A DNA stretch of 64,000 bases from Tolypeutes matacus (GCA_026826555.1 JAKSZT010039123.1:61068-125067); one strand, 5' to 3'; shown: positions 1 through 11,945, counted from the stretch's first letter. The notes: a model not told the origin generated them from the letters alone. Translations and numbers: made by a program.

Positions 1-454
1 TGGACAGGGATGAACCTGGCCTGTATATTTGCTTCAGACTGTTCAGGGAAGGCTGTGATGTATAACTTTCTATACAACTCTGAATGAAGCTCCAAACATC
101 CAGATATCAATTGGGGCTTTCTCAGGAGGAAGAGGGAAAGGATAGAGGAACTAAACTAAGAAGGATAAATAGGTAAAAGCAATTTTATTATTGGGGCAAA
201 AACAGAAAGAGCGCTCTAGGAATTCAATGAGCAGTAATTGATCAACAATGGGCCTGCCATTGAGCCCATAATCTGCTCAGGAAATCCTAGCCTGTTCTTC
301 AGTACTGCCTACATGGCTCCTATTCCTAGAGGTAATAGCTGCAACTTTCCAAGTTGATAAAGTCCTCTCACCCTTGTAATTTCTCCTCCATTCTCATGTA
401 CTCAGTTTCTTTGGCTTTTCCCCAGCCTTCTGGGCTCATTCTTTGCCTCAGAGC

Positions 455-980
455 ATCTTTTCTACATGTTGTGGATCTCCCTGATCCTCAACCCCTAAAT
501 GATAGGATTCAAGGACCCTGGGAAAAGCTAGTATATGGCACTGAGCAGGTTTTGGATATCATGAGATACAGTCTTACTCAGAAGATGATGGAATTGGAGA
601 GCCCAGAGAGATGGATGGTGAAGATGACCAGTAAGTAGGAGCCACATGAGTGCAAGGTCTTGGCTTGGGCTCCTCCTGAAGAGATCCAGAAGGCAGCATA
701 GATAATGTGGGTGGAGGAGGTCCCCAGCAGGGCGAGATCAAAGGTCACAGTGACCAACCACATAACCAGCTCCCACCTGTCGTTGAAGGTCAGGTCCCTA
801 CAAGCTATGTTCAGCAGTGTAATGTACTTGCAGGTGAAGTGTCGGATCACTGCTGTCTGACAGAATTGAGCTCATGAGGTGATCACCATCAAGGACACTG
901 CCACTCCCAGACTCCCTGTCAGGGCAAGAATGGCCAGAAGGCTCAGAAGATGGGACCAAGCAGAAGTTTAGGAATCCCAT
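455..980 (-). pseudogene. Class I olfactory receptor pseudogene, 3' half only
   Basis: An odorant-binding seven-helix G-protein-coupled receptor in origin. Read on the minus strand, one frame gives a hydrophobic helix (LLAILALTGSLGVAV), then an extracellular stretch with RHFTCKY and ACRDLTFN, a further helix, and KTLHSCGSYLLVIF, the usual helix 6 region. After a frameshift near 570-580 another frame gives NLLSAIY, then NPII and GLR, matching the helix 7 NPIIYG signature with in-frame stops. The 5' half (helices 1-3 and the DRY region) is not found at higher coordinates. It aligns along its length with the second receptor pseudogene at 41421-42375, so both probably belong to one class I (OR51/52/56-like) cluster. 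The subfamily is not certain. Confidence 0.85.
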
Positions 981-1329
981 GCTCTCCCCAATATACCAGA
1001 GGGTGGTAATCCTTAGGAGGGAGAAAAAGCTAGCATGGGTTGCCCATGAGTCTCTTAATTTGGATAAGTTTGGTCTATATCATGTGACCTCTAATTTACT
1101 CTCCTATTTTGTATCTTGGGATTACTTAGGTAAATTCCTTGAGTTTTTTGACATTGGGCCCCAAAGCGATTAATAACAGAAATGGAGAATTAAAAACCTT
1201 CTAAAAGAGGTGCAGAAGAAATGAGAGATGGAAAGATCAGTTAACTGAAGGATGAAGATCTCAAGACAACTGAAGAGATGCTTCTAAAGGCAAATCAATG
1301 AAACTTAAAAACCAATTGGATAATAATAG

Positions 1330-1396
1330 AAAAAAGAATTAAAAAAAGAAAAAAAGAACAAACAAAACCAAAACCAAAAAAAAAAAAAAAAAAAAA
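1330..1396. repeat. A-rich low-complexity tract
   Basis: An A-rich stretch of AAAAC/AAAAG units ends in a run of about 24 A. No recognisable retroposon body lies to its left, so it may be the tail of a decayed insert. Confidence 0.6.
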
Positions 1397-1860
1397 CAAT
1401 TGGAAGTGTAGAGAAAGGGGGGAATTGATAATAATTTCAAGGTTTTTAGCTTTGATGACTATGGTGGAGCTCCTAAAACCTGAGGAAGAAGAAACAGTGT
1501 TGGTGTGCTAGGAATTACAATTAATGAATTGATTTTGGATGTTTTGAGGAATCGTAAATGAATAGATGTTCACTCAGCAACTGGAAATAAGGATAGAAAA
1601 CTCAGATGAAGGATTAAGGTTGGAGATGAAGATGTGAAGATTCTGGTTTTATAGGAGGAATGGGATGGACTCCTAAGGGGCAGACAGAATAACAGATGCC
1701 AGTGAAGGAGACTAAGAAAGAAAGGGGAGAGAGGTAGAGTGAGAACCAGGAGCAAATGGAGTGCTGGAAACCAGAGGAGTAGAGCCTTGGTTGCTCTGGG
1801 GGCTTCAAGGAAATTTACAGACAGGCAGGAGTGAAAGCCCAAAACAGCTAAATTACCCTG

Positions 1861-2456
1861 TGTATTAGTCAGCCAAAGGGATGCTGATGCAAAGTACCAG
1901 AAATCTGTTGGCTTTTGTAAACGATATTTATTTGGGGGTAGAATCTCATAGTCACAGGGCCCTAAAGAGTCCAACTCAAGGTACTGTAAGAAGTACTTGC
2001 TCACTCAAAGTCATCTGCCACATGTTGAAGCAAGATGGCAGGGGATGTCTGCGAGGGTTCAGCCTTCCTTCTTCCTCTTAAGGCTCTATAGTCCCAGCTT
2101 CTTCTGATCTCAGCTGTAGGTTGGCATAAAGGCTCATCTCTCTCTCTGGGGCTCATTTCTTTCTGGGCTCAGCTGCTCAGTTCTCTTCACAAGGTAAGCT
2201 GTAGACTATCAGGCTCATCTCTCTTTCTGGGGTCTCAGGATCCTCTGCATATCTTCTCTGTGTATGTGTCTTTTTCTGTGTGAGTGTCTGCCCACCAAGG
2301 GGGCGGAGGCTCCACACCCTACTGACGTGGCCGAATCAAAGCCCTGATCTTTGAATTTAATACAATCAAAGGGTATCATGCCCAGAGCAACAGACCAATT
2401 TACAAACATAATCTATTTTTCTTTTTTGAATTCATAAATAATGTCAAACTGCCACA
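1861..2456 (-). mobile_element. Solo LTR, MaLR/ERVL-like, family 1
   Basis: On the minus strand the unit runs from TGTGGCAGTTTGACATT to CTAATACA, so it has TG...CA ends. The last 40 bases (CAGCATCCCTTTGGCTGACTAATACA type) match the 3' end of the LTR at 53430-53969 on the plus strand, and the first 150 bases match its 5' end. Flanking pentamers are ccctg on the left and tcctg on the right, a 4/5 match to a 5-bp target duplication as expected for ERVL/MaLR elements. No internal region is present, so it is a solo LTR. Confidence 0.75.
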
Positions 2457-3130
2457 TCCTGTAATACTAAATATTTTGAGTGGCAGAGGAGTGGGAAGAT
2501 AGGACAGCTGGGATGAAGATGGAAGACATCATGCACACTCTGCAGAAAGAGGCATACTTCCTCCAATGCAAATCAGACACACAAAAACTTTCAATTTCCT
2601 CCTGCCCCACAAATTCTTTGGCTACTGTGCTCACCCTTTTTTCTTCCTTCAGTTCCCAGTGAAAGAGATGTCTCTTATCTCTTCTGCCTGTGCTTTGGAT
2701 AACCCTTTCTGTCCTCAAGATATCTTCCATTTCCCCCTTCTTTCCCCTCAGCAGGTGAACAAGCTCAAGTCTCTGTTATTAGAGAAAATAAACTCTTTAA
2801 TTCCATTCAGCCCTCTTTCAAAATTTTCTCCTCCTTTTTAGAGTCAAGCTAAACTTGAAACTCTAGTTTCTAGTTTCAATGAGTTGAAACTCATTCTTCA
2901 ATCTCTGCAGTATGTCTTCTGTTCCCAGCTCTCTACTAAAATGGCTCTTTCTGTGGTCCTGTAAACTCTCAATTGCTAGATCCAATAGACACTTCTTTCT
3001 TTGTATTAACTATGTCAATGTTGTAACAATAAAATTGTGGCCAGTGAGACAGATAAAATAGAAAGAGGGGCAGGATATTTTTAGTGCAATTCAGCTCCCT
3101 TTCAGCCACTTTCTTCATCTGTGATGGTCA
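2457..3130. other. Interval without recognised gene or repeat
   Basis: Short overlapping reading frames only, with no protein family similarity I can recognise. An inverted motif (tagtttcaatgagttgaaact) occurs near 2870-2892 but is too short to interpret. Confidence 0.4.
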
Positions 3131-3790
3131 TCAATGTATTGCCTCCCAGCTCCAAATTCATCCTTTTTACCTGCTCTGTGAAAATGGATCTGGGCTTTTT
3201 TAATAAATTTCCTTTGCCAGCTGGTATGATACTAAACTTTGTCCGAAGAAGGTGCTGGAAAGACATTGCAGGATGAGAAGGTTTTGCTTTCTGATTCCTG
3301 GGTGCCTTCTCATCAGGCTGCTGCAGAATGTGGAGCTTTCCAGCTGCCCAAGAGTTAGCAGCTTCCCTCTGACTTTGCTCCTTTGGGTGGTTTTATAAGA
3401 GTGCCTCTGGTGAGATACCTCCTAGTGAACAGCTCTCCCTCGTATCTTAGTGGATTTCTGGCAACTTCTAGAGGATGGATTTCCAACAAGTTCTGCCGGC
3501 ACAGTATCACAGCAATTTCTCTTCCATTCAGTGAGTTACAGCTTTGCCCTTTCCTACACGTTCTTGGATCTCACCCTGTGGGGCTCTTCCTTGAGCTATC
3601 TCAGCTCTAGTGGTACCTTTTACTCCTTATATCTGCTATTCCTTTACATTCTTTAAAGTTCTTTGTACTTCTTACTAGTCAATCCCTTGTTATTCTATTC
3701 CCCTGTTATAGATATTAACTCTTTATATTAAATATTCCCAGTTCAAATTACTGTTGCTTTTTTGTCTTCTGATTGGACCCAGTCTGATAC
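3130..3790 (+). repeat. Ancient interspersed repeat, copy 1
   Basis: The stretch ends with a recognisable block (TTAAATATTCCCAGTT, then TTTTTGTCTTCTGATTGGACCCAGTCTGATAC) that parallels the block near 33665-33735. Both fit one old mammalian repeat remembered by its TGATTTCTGTTTTCC...GGACCCTGACTGATAC end. The family name is not certain and divergence is high. Confidence 0.45.
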
Positions 3791-3832
3791 AACCTCCTTA
3801 CAAGTTTCTCTTCCACTGTTTGCTTTTTAGAC

Positions 3833-3988
3833 CCTTGCTACTCAAAGTGTGGTCCTTGGACCAGCAGCATCAGCATCACCTGGATGCTTGTAAGAAATGC
3901 AAAACCCTAGATGCTTCCAAAATAACCTGGATTTTAATGTGATCCCAGGTGATTTGTAAGCACATTAGAGTTTGAGAAACACTGATTT
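3833..3988 (-). mobile_element. MER5A-like hAT (Charlie) MITE
   Basis: Starts CTACTCAAAGTGTGGTCC, has CCAGCAGCATCAGCATCACC, and ends GTTTGAGAAACACTG. The terminal sequences are near-inverted repeats and the order matches the reverse complement of MER5A, a non-autonomous DNA transposon fossil. Confidence 0.85.
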
Positions 3989-4294
3989 ACATTACAGTAT
4001 TATCTGTGCATCTGTCCACTCTTCCTCTCATTCTTTATACCATTCTTGAATAAAATGCTTCTAAATCCACGATTTTCTATGGCCATAGCTTGAGCTATTT
4101 TTTGAGCTTCAAGTGCAGCTCTAAGTACCAACCTTACCCAATCCACAAATCTGGAGTCATTTCAGATTGTTCCCTGTCCTACACACCCTCATCCAAATCA
4201 TTTAGTCTTGTAAGTTCTACTTTCTTACTAGATTTCTTTCCATCTCTTTGTCTTAATCCTCATTACTTAAACCTACAATATGTCATCTCTTCCC

Positions 4295-4389
4295 TTTTTT
4301 TTTTTTTTTTTAGGAGGTACTGGGGATTGAACTCAGGACCTCATACATGGGAAAGGAGGCATTCAATCACTGAGCCACATCTGCTCCCC
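4295..4389 (-). mobile_element. tRNA-derived SINE head, minus strand
   Basis: Poly-T followed by AGGAGGTACTGGGGATTGAA and TGAGCCACATCTGCTCCCC. This is the reverse complement of a short tRNA-like SINE head with a degenerate Pol III B box. It is more diverged than the copies at 18-62 kb. Confidence 0.8.
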
Positions 4390-4398
4390 AATGAGAGT

Positions 4399-4497
4399 TG
4401 GTTTTTTCATTTGTTTGTTTAGGAGGTACCAGAGACCGAACCCAGGACCTCATACGTGGGAAACAGGTGCTCAACCACTTATGCTACATCCACTCTC
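4399..4497 (-). mobile_element. tRNA-derived SINE head, tandem neighbour
   Basis: A second minus-strand SINE head (AGGAGGTACCAGAGACCGAA ... TGCTACATCCACTCTCC) lies directly right of the previous one behind a TTTGTTTG tail. The two inserted side by side. Confidence 0.75.
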
Positions 4498-4634
4498 CAT
4501 CTTCCCTCCCCCCTTTTTTTGACACCTCTAGCTTGACTCTATGAAATCCATTTTACATGCAGCTGCCAGAGAGATCTATCTAAAACGCAAATCTGGCATT
4601 TTACTTCTCTGCTTTAAATTCTTCTGTGGCTTCC

Positions 4635-5050
4635 TGTTTTAGTTTCATTTGGCTGCTCAAGCAAACTCCATGCAATGGGTTGGCCTAAACAATGGGAATT
4701 TATTAGTTCGTGGCTTTGAGACCAGGAGAAGTCCAAATCAAGATCTCATCAAGGCGGTCTGTTTTGAGGTTGGCTGCTGGTGATCCTTGGTCTTTAGCTT
4801 TTCTGTCACATGGCGGTGCACATGGTGGCCTCTCCCTTCTCTTCCAGGTTCTGTTGATATTCAGCTTCTTGCTTTTATTTGTCTGAATTGTATTCTGCTT
4901 ATAAAGGACTCCAATAATGGGATTAAGACCCACCTTGATTAAATTGGGCCACATATAAACTGAAGTAACCTCATCAAAAGCTCTTACTTACAATGGGTTC
5001 ACACCCAAAGGAATGGATTAAGTTTAAGAATGTTTTTTTCTGGACCATAA
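4635..5050 (-). mobile_element. MaLR-like solo LTR, partial
   Basis: Begins TGTTTTAGTTTCATTTGGCTGC and contains AAACAATGGGAATTTATTAG, GTCCAAATCAAGAT, CACATGGCGGTGCA and GACTCCAATAATGGGATTAAGACCCACC in the order of a reverse-complemented MST/MLT1-type LTR. It resembles the LTR at 47592-48238. The right end (U3 start) is unclear. Confidence 0.6.
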
Positions 5051-5149
5051 CCCAAATCACTATATTCCCTGTTGCCTTCAGGATAAAATAAAATTTCCTT
5101 AGCTTAACATAGAAGACTTTTCATCATCTGTACCTTGCTTACCTTTCTA

Positions 5150-5400
5150 AAGTACATCTATGTGCCTGAACACAGTAGTTTATTGGGTGCCTACTTTGTG
5201 ACTGACACTATACTAGGTACTCTGACTTATATTAAATCATTGAATTCTCACAACTTTATGAGACAGGTATCATTAATACCCCCCATTTTAAAGGAGAGGA
5301 GACTGATGCATAGAGAGTAACTTACCTAAGTTCACACAAGTGGTAAATGACAGAATGAAGTTTCAAATCCAGCAGCTTGGCTCCAGAGCTCCCATTCTTG
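5150..5400 (-). repeat. MIR SINE
   Basis: GGGTGCCTACTTTGTGACTGACACTATACTAGGTACT, CCCATTTTAAAGGAGAGGAGACTGA and TTCACACAAGTGGTAAATGACAGA, each in MIR order, give a reverse-oriented ancient MIR element. Confidence 0.8.
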
Positions 5401-5454
5401 AAATCAAATTATGCTCTTGTGCTTTAGCCATGTGGAACCATGTATCATGTTAGT

Positions 5455-5812
5455 TCATACTTTGGAGTCTTGGCAGATGCTAATCCCTCTCCCTCTTTTG
5501 CCTGACTAATTCCTATACTTCCTTCCAAACTTGGCTCAAGTATCACCTTTCAGATATCCATCCTCATTTCATCTTCAGCCCCTCACCTCCGACTTAGTTT
5601 TATGATCCTTCCCTGGACTCCCAGAACACCCTGGATATATCTTTATCATACAGTAATTGCTGACTTGCTTATTTGACTCCCTACCAGACTGAATGTGATG
5701 CTAGTGGGGAGTCCATGTCTTACTCATCTCTCTATCCCTATGCCTGGTACAGAGCCTGCAGTAGAACAGGTGCTCAGTAAGTGTTGTGTTGAAGTAATAA
5801 ATGAATGCACAA
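5455..5812 (+). repeat. L2 LINE 3' end
   Basis: Contains CCTACCAGACTGAATGTGATGC, CTTACTCATCTCTCTATCCCT, GCCTGGTACAGAGCCTGCAG and GGTGCTCAGTAAGTGTTG, the ordered hallmarks of the L2 3' terminus, ending in AATAAATGAATG. Confidence 0.8.
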
Positions 5813-5814
5813 AG

Positions 5815-6005
5815 GCATTGTATTAAACATACTCATTTGAAACTTATAGCAATCCTGTGAGGTTTACTGAATGAATGAATGAATAAAAAATTAACCCCCT
5901 CAAGGTTCAGAGATTCTAAGTGCCTTTCACAATCTCACTTAGCAAGAAATGCCTGGCCTCAAATCTAGGTCTTCCAGAACTCTTCCCTCTACACCACAGC
6001 TTTCC
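5815..6005 (-). repeat. MIR-like fragment with GAAT repeats
   Basis: AGCAATCCTGTGAGGTTTACTG, AGGTTCAGAGATTCTAAGTG and TTAGCAAGAAATGCCTGGCC follow the reverse MIR order. A short (GAAT)n tract sits at 5868-5885. Confidence 0.5.
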
Positions 6006-6069
6006 CCCTCATACCCCACACCAAGGCAGCATTGGACAGGCTTCAAGCATCCTTAGTCTCAGCAGCAAT

Positions 6070-6320
6070 AGTAAGGGCTAACATTTATTGAGTACTTACT
6101 ACATGCCAAACACTGTTCCAAGTGTTTTCCATGTAGTATCTAATAATACAGCAACTTCAAGAGATGAGAATTATTAGTCCCAGTTTATCAGTGAGGACAC
6201 CAACCTTTAGAAAGATTATCCAACAAAGTGTTATAGGTAGTAAATAATAGAGCTGGAATTTTAATTCAGATTTGTCAGCGTTAAAAGGTGGAGTTCAATT
6301 CCAAGCTTAGATTTCCCTGC
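6070..6320 (-). repeat. MIR SINE
   Basis: ACATTTATTGAGTACTTACTACATGCCAAACACTGTTCCAAG followed by CCCAGTTTATCAGTGAGGACACC and TAGGTAGTAAATAATAGAGCTGG is a reverse MIR. Confidence 0.75.
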
Positions 6321-7590
6321 CTCCAAATCCCCCATAAATCTCTTGTCTCCTCACCCCAAAACTCACCATGGCAGCCTGTAGTGGCATCCAATTGCAGCCT
6401 CCTGCGGCTTTGGTTTCACCCCTGGAAAAGTAAGGACTGAGGTCAAGACCCAGCTCCGAGGTGATCTATGTGGCTCAGTGAGGGATGTGATAATTAGACC
6501 TGTGACTCCAGGGGTGGAGCCTGAAGAGATTCCCAGAGGGAAGTCATTTCCAGGGTCTCAAGGAGGAATCCATGGGGAACCCAGAAGAACCTCTCTCCCT
6601 TATGGAAGACTCCAGCGAGAGAGGTAGATGGAGGTGACAGTATAATAACATTTTCATTTTTATGGCTCTTGATGTTTCTCACACAGCAGTCACATCTGCT
6701 GTGGGATCACCTCCATTTTACAGATGAGCCATTAGAGGCAGAAGCTGGGCATTTCTGACTGGGCTGTCTGGGACTCAGCTGAAGTGAAGGGGCCTTACAA
6801 TTTGACCCCACTTTTGGGCCAGTCAGATGGCACAGTGGTCATGACAGGGATGCCAGATCCTAGATCCAACATGATTTAGGGGTAATGTGTGTGTGTGTGT
6901 GTGTGTGTGTACATGTGTTAAAGTTGGTAAGCTATTTACTTCCCTAGTCTGGGCAGTTCAGGAGCCAGGGTAGAAGGTAACTAAGGTATGGATTCTCCTG
7001 TGGAAAGCTAGGAACCACAGAGGCTAGGGCTGGCCCTTCCAGGGAATCATCACCAGTTATTAATCAATATTCTGGTATAGTTGTTCAGTCATTTGTTAAT
7101 CCAGCCAATTGTTTTTGTTCTTGGTGCACATTTCATCCTGTTCATACAGATAACATTAGAAGCCTTATTAAATGCCTCACTGAGTTCCAGGGACATGTAT
7201 CTACCACATTTCCCTTGTCTCCCAAGCTAGGGATCCTACCAAAGGAGGAGAAGGAAGATGCTTTGAATTGGATGAGATTAAAGATTTCATGTTTGACCAA
7301 TCTGGATGTTTTAACAACTTGGAAAAAATGAGGAATGGAAAAGGGTTAACTGTTCCCACAATATTCCCCTATCTTTAAACAAGAGATTCCATTTGCCAAG
7401 AGTGTTCCCTGTTTTGTGCACCTTGTTTAGGCCAGGGTCTGCCTAATGATGTACTTGCCTAAAATTTGATTTATCACCTTAATATTTCATATATTAGGAA
7501 GGTTTTATTCTTAAGATTTTGGGAATACTTTTAGGCTTCTATTTTGCATACTTTTGAGCAGTTCAGGAATTTTAAAGCTAATTAAATTTT
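6320..7590. other. Interval without recognised gene; TG microsatellite at 6886-6910
   Basis: No supported gene. It holds a perfect (TG)n tract of about 12 units at 6886-6910. GATCACCTCCATTTTACAGATGAGCC near 6704 may be a small MIR scrap. Confidence 0.5.
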
Positions 7591-7650
7591 TTAAAAAGAG
7601 CCTTTAGATTACATAAATGTTATATAAAAAATAAGGGGATTCGATAGGCA
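7590..7650 (-). repeat. Old minus-strand L1 3' UTR, left part of split host
   Basis: CCTTTAGATTACATAAATGTTATAT...GGGGATTC matches the start of the minus-strand L1 3' UTR blocks seen at 21745 and 37860. It continues at 17106 on the far side of the inserted LINE, where GGGATTCCTATATGCCCC resumes. Confidence 0.7.
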
Positions 7651-8636
7651 GGGGGACAACCAGCAAGATGGCAGCCGAGTAAGGAGCCCCTAGAATCAGC
7701 TCGTGCTACAGGACAGTTAATAATCACCCAGAGAAATCTAAAGCACCTGTTTAGGGGCTCCAGGAGACCAGAAGAGTATCCTGCAACATCCTTGAAAAAA
7801 TGAAAGAGGAGATTGCACATCTGCACAGAAGATTCGTAAGTAGAGCACTCCTCGCCCTGGAGGCCAGTGCCCATCCTCCACTGGTGGCACAAGCCACCTT
7901 GGGAGCTATTCTGTGGCTGGAATTGGAAGCTCCATTTTCCAAAAACAGGGAAGGAAGAGATGATTGGCCACTGACTTCAGCTACTGACTAGTAAATTTGG
8001 CTGACTAAAGTATAACACTAAGAACAGCTAAAGTTTGAACCTGTCTAGGAAAGAGGCTGGTAGCCGCCATTTTGACTCCATCCCTGGCATGAGGGGAAGC
8101 GGGGCCAACTGAAAATCACAGTGACAGTAGGGACCGGCTTCTTTCACCCAGATGAGCCTGCAGCCCTAGCCTAGGCTCCAGTCCCACTTCCAGCAGGGAG
8201 GAAGCTGGTGAGCCCTGCACTAGCCTCTCCGGGTACATTTGGCTGGGACAGACTGAAGAGTCGTAAGTCTACCGGGCAACTGTGCTCATTCTGGACCCGC
8301 ACGGCATAGATTGCTGCCCACACCTGCAGCTCCATCTCCACCCCAGTTAGGGGAGAAAGGGGTATGAAGTTTCATCAGTCTCTCTGGGCAACTACAGCCT
8401 AGGCCTGCATAATTTGGATTATTAAACACGGCTGTGGCTCGGTCCCTACCCTGGCAAAGGAGAAAGTTGGGAGAAGCTGCATTGGTCCCTGGGGCAATGA
8501 GGGCAGCTTGAGCATCCACAGCTTGCAGCACTACTACATCCTTGGCTCCTACTACATAAACAGCAAGAAAGAAAGGGCAAGAAAGCCCTAAATTAGAGAG
8601 AAACTGTACCCAGAATAAATATATCTAGTAAGCTAG

Positions 8637-9602
8637 ATGCCAAGACACCAACAAAAAATTACAATCCACACCAAGAAACAGGAAAATATGGCCCAGTTAA
8701 AGGAAAAAGGTAAGCCTCCAGATGACATTAAGGAGTTGAGACAACTAATCATAGATATTCAAACAAACCTTAATAAATTCAATGAGACGGCTAAAGAGAT
8801 TAAGGATATTAAGAAGATATTGGATGAGCACAAAGAAGAATTTGAAAGCATACATAGAAAAATAGCAGATCTTATGGCAATGAAAGGTGCAGTAAATGAA
8901 ATAAAAAATACACTGGAATCATATAATAGTAGATTTGAGGAGGCAGAAGAAAGGATTGGTGAGCTTGAAGAAATGGCCTCTGAAAGTGAACATACAAAAG
9001 AACACATGAAGAAAAGAATGGAAAAAATGGACAAGTTCTCAGGGAAGTAAATGACAGCAAGAGACGTGAAAACATATGTGTCATGGGTGTTGGAGAAGGA
9101 GAAGAGAAGAGAAAAGGGGCAGAAGGAATATTTGAAAAAATAATGGTAGAAAATTTCCCAACCATTTTGAAGGACATAGGTATCCTTGTCCAAGAAGCAC
9201 AGCATACTCTCATTCGAATAAATCTGAATAGACCAACTCCAAGACACTAATCAGAATGTCAAATGCCAAAGACAAAGAGAATTCTGAAAGCAGCAAGAGA
9301 AAAGCAATGCATAACATATAAGGGATACCCACTAAGATTAAGTGCCAATTTCTCATCAGAAACCATGGAGGCAAAAAGACAGTGGTATGATATTTTTAAG
9401 ATACTGCAAGAGAAAAACTTCCAGCCAAGAATCTTATATCCAGCAAGACTGTCTTTCAAAAATGAGGGTGAATTTAGACTATTCAGAGATAAACAGAAAC
9501 TGAGAGAGTTTGTAACCAAGAGACCAGCTTTGCAGGACATATTAAAGGGTGTGATACAGTCTGAAAAGAAAAGACAGGGAAGAGAGACTTGGAAGACAGT
9601 CT
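8637..9602 (+). pseudogene. L1 ORF1p (RNA-binding chaperone), frameshifted, element a
   Basis: ORF1p is the L1 nucleic-acid chaperone that trimerises through a coiled coil and packages L1 RNA. The start context is MPRHQQKIT. Residues 20-130 are rich in charged heptads (coiled coil: EELRQL-like, EEAEERIGELEEM). A frameshift near 9030-9045 closes the first frame at 9048-9050; a second frame carries the central RNA-recognition segment (ENICVMGVGEGEE at 9068 onward), and the C-terminal domain resumes at 9263 (ILKAAREKQCITYKGYPLRL, then RRQWYDIFKIL-like). An in-frame stop interrupts the junction at about 9248. Length is comparable to mammalian ORF1p (about 320-340 aa). Confidence 0.85.
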
Positions 9603-9603
9603 A

Positions 9604-10266
9604 GAAATGGAGATTATATCAATAAAAGTAACTAAAAGTGTCAAAAGAGTGGTGAAAATAAAATATGACAGATAAAACCCAAATATTTAGAATAAACTTA
9701 ACCAACTATGTAAAGCACTTGTATTCAGAAAACTACAACTCATTGTTAAATTTAAAAAGACCTAAATAATTGGAAGTACATTCCATGCTCATGGATTGGA
9801 AGATGTCAATTCTACTCAAACTGATATACAGATTCAATGCCATCTTGATAAAAATTCCACCAGCATTTTTTAAATAAATGGAAAACATGATTATCAAATT
9901 TATTTGGAAGGGTAAGGTGTCCTGAATAGCCAGAAACATCTTACAAAGGAAAAGTGAAGTTGGAGGACTCTCACTTCCAGACTTTAAATCATATTACCTA
10001 GCTACAGTGGTAAAAACAGCATGGTACTGGCATAAAGGCAGACACATTGATGGTTCAGAAACAGACCCTCATATTTATGACATCTATGGTCAAGTGATTT
10101 TTGACAAGCCTATCAAACCCACCCAGCTCAGGCAGAACAGTCCATTCAACAAATGGTGCTGAGAGTACTGGATATCCATAACCAAAAGAAGGAAAAAGGA
10201 CCCCTATCTTGCACCATATACAAAAATTAACTCAAAATGGATAAAAAAACTAAATATAAAAGCAAG
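9604..10266 (+). pseudogene. Residual L1 ORF2 fragment lacking endonuclease and RT
   Basis: After about 70 bp of inter-ORF sequence, the DNA from AACTTAACCAACTATGTAAAG aligns with ORF2 positions that follow the RT active site in the neighbouring full-length L1 (14330-14890). Recognisable pieces include TTTATTTGGAAGGGTAAGG and TGATTTTTGACAAGCC. No GDFN endonuclease motif or FADD motif is present. Frames are broken. Confidence 0.8.
10256..10266 (+). repeat. Target-site duplication, left copy
   Basis: ATAAAAGCAAG precedes the inserted L1 and recurs exactly at 15974-15984 after its A tail. Confidence 0.9.
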
Positions 10267-10938
10267 GGACTTCTGGGAAGATGGTGGACTAGAAAGACAC
10301 AGGACTCTCTTCTTCTCTAGAAAAATTGCTAGAGGACAAGCTTAAACAGCCTAGAAAAATATCTTCTAGTATTTAGGACACCAGGCGAAGACTGGACACC
10401 AACCAGAGGAAAGAGAGACAAAGGAAGGAAATTGTGACAACAGAACTGGACTGACTCTTGAGGACTCAGAAAGGAGTGGAAATACTTCCTAGCTGGGAGA
10501 AGGGAGGGGGCTGCAAGAAAAGGCTGGAGAACTGTCTCAGAGAAAGTTTGAATTACAAGGCTCCTAGCTTCCAGGCAGGAAGCTCTATCACATTGATCTG
10601 GTCTGTATTTCAACAAATACACTCTGATCAGGCATTGAACTGATAGCTGCCAAAATGCTCCATCTGCTGGCAGACCAAGGAAGTGCATGCAAGAAAATTA
10701 AAAAATAAGTAGGAGAGGTTTTTTCCAGCCTCTATAGCCTCCCTCCCCAAGGCCCTAAGAAGCGACTCTACAATCAATTACTGGGTCCAGTGCCCAGTTT
10801 TGAGCAACCAGCAGGACAATCCTAACAATCCAGGTTGAGCCAAAAATCAAAGAGCAGTGGTAACCCACGGACTCCTGCCACTAAATCCCTACAAAAGAGA
10901 AAGAAATTGAGCATCTGAGTAAACCACATCCTGATCAT

Positions 10939-11945
10939 ATGCCTAGATATCAGCAAAAAATTACAAGCCATACTAAGAAAATAGAAGACATGGCCCAAGA
11001 AAAGGAACACATCAAAGCCCCAGAAGAGATGCAGAATTTGAGAGAACTAATCAGTGAGATGCATACATATTTCCAAAATCAAATTAATGAGTTGAAAGGC
11101 AATATAGTTAAAGGGATAAATTACATCAAGAAGACATTGAGCGAATACAAAGAAAAATTTGAAATCTTGAACAGAAAAGTAACAGTTCATGGGAATCAAA
11201 AAACACAATAGGTGAGATTGAAAACACATTTGAGACATACAACAGCAAACTCAAAATGATAGAAGAAAGAATAAGTGATACTGAAGACAGAACAGCTAAA
11301 ATTGAAGAGAGAAAAGAACAGAGAGAGAAAAGAATGGAAAAAAAATTGAGCAGGGGCTCAGAGAGTTGAAAGACAACACAAAATGCAACAACATATATGT
11401 CATGGGAGTTCCAGAAGGAGAAAAGAGGGGAAAGGGGGCAGAAAGAGTATTTGAGAAAATAATAGCCAAAAATTTCCCAACTCTCATGAAAGAAAGAACT
11501 TACATGCCCAAGAAGCACACTGTACCCCAGTCAGAATAAATCTGAATAGACCTACTCAAAGACACATACTACTCAGAATGTCAAATGTCAAAGATAAAGA
11601 GAAAATTCTCAGAGCAGCAAGGGAGAAGCAAACCATCACATACAAGGGACATCCGGTAAGACTTAGGGCAGATTTCTCTTCAGAAACCATGGAGGTGAGA
11701 AGACAGTGGTATGATACAATTAGGATACTGAAAGAGAAAAACTGCCAGCCAAGAATTCTTTATCCAGCAAAATTGTCCTTCAAATATGAAGGTGAGTATA
11801 AAATATTCACAAACAACCAGAAACCAAGAGAGTTTGAAAAAAAAAAAAATCCACCTTTGCAGGAAGTATTAAAGGAAGCCTTAGACACTGAAAGAAAAAA
11901 CAGGAAGAACAAGCTTGGAAGAGAGGATAGAAGAAAGAATAGCTG
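10939..11945 (+). pseudogene. L1 ORF1p, broken, element n
   Basis: Start MPRYQQKIT, then an acidic/basic coiled coil (KKTLSEYKEKFEILNRK). The first frame ends at 11211. A second frame from about 11190 carries EIENTFETYNSKLKMIEERI, then further breaks, before the C-terminal domain reopens at 11578 (MSNVKDKEKILRAAREKQ, then YKGHPVRLRADFSSETMEVR and RQWYDTIRILKEKNCQPRIL). An A9 run near 11838 lies in the C-terminal tail. It is the same domain order as a normal ORF1p, with at least two frameshifts. Confidence 0.85.

Noticed and set aside
1570..2004. 144-codon minus-strand frame
   Set aside because: Overlaps the solo LTR border, low-complexity Leu/Ser composition, no domain.
8759..9247. 162-codon minus-strand frame
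   Set aside because: Antisense shadow of L1 ORF1.
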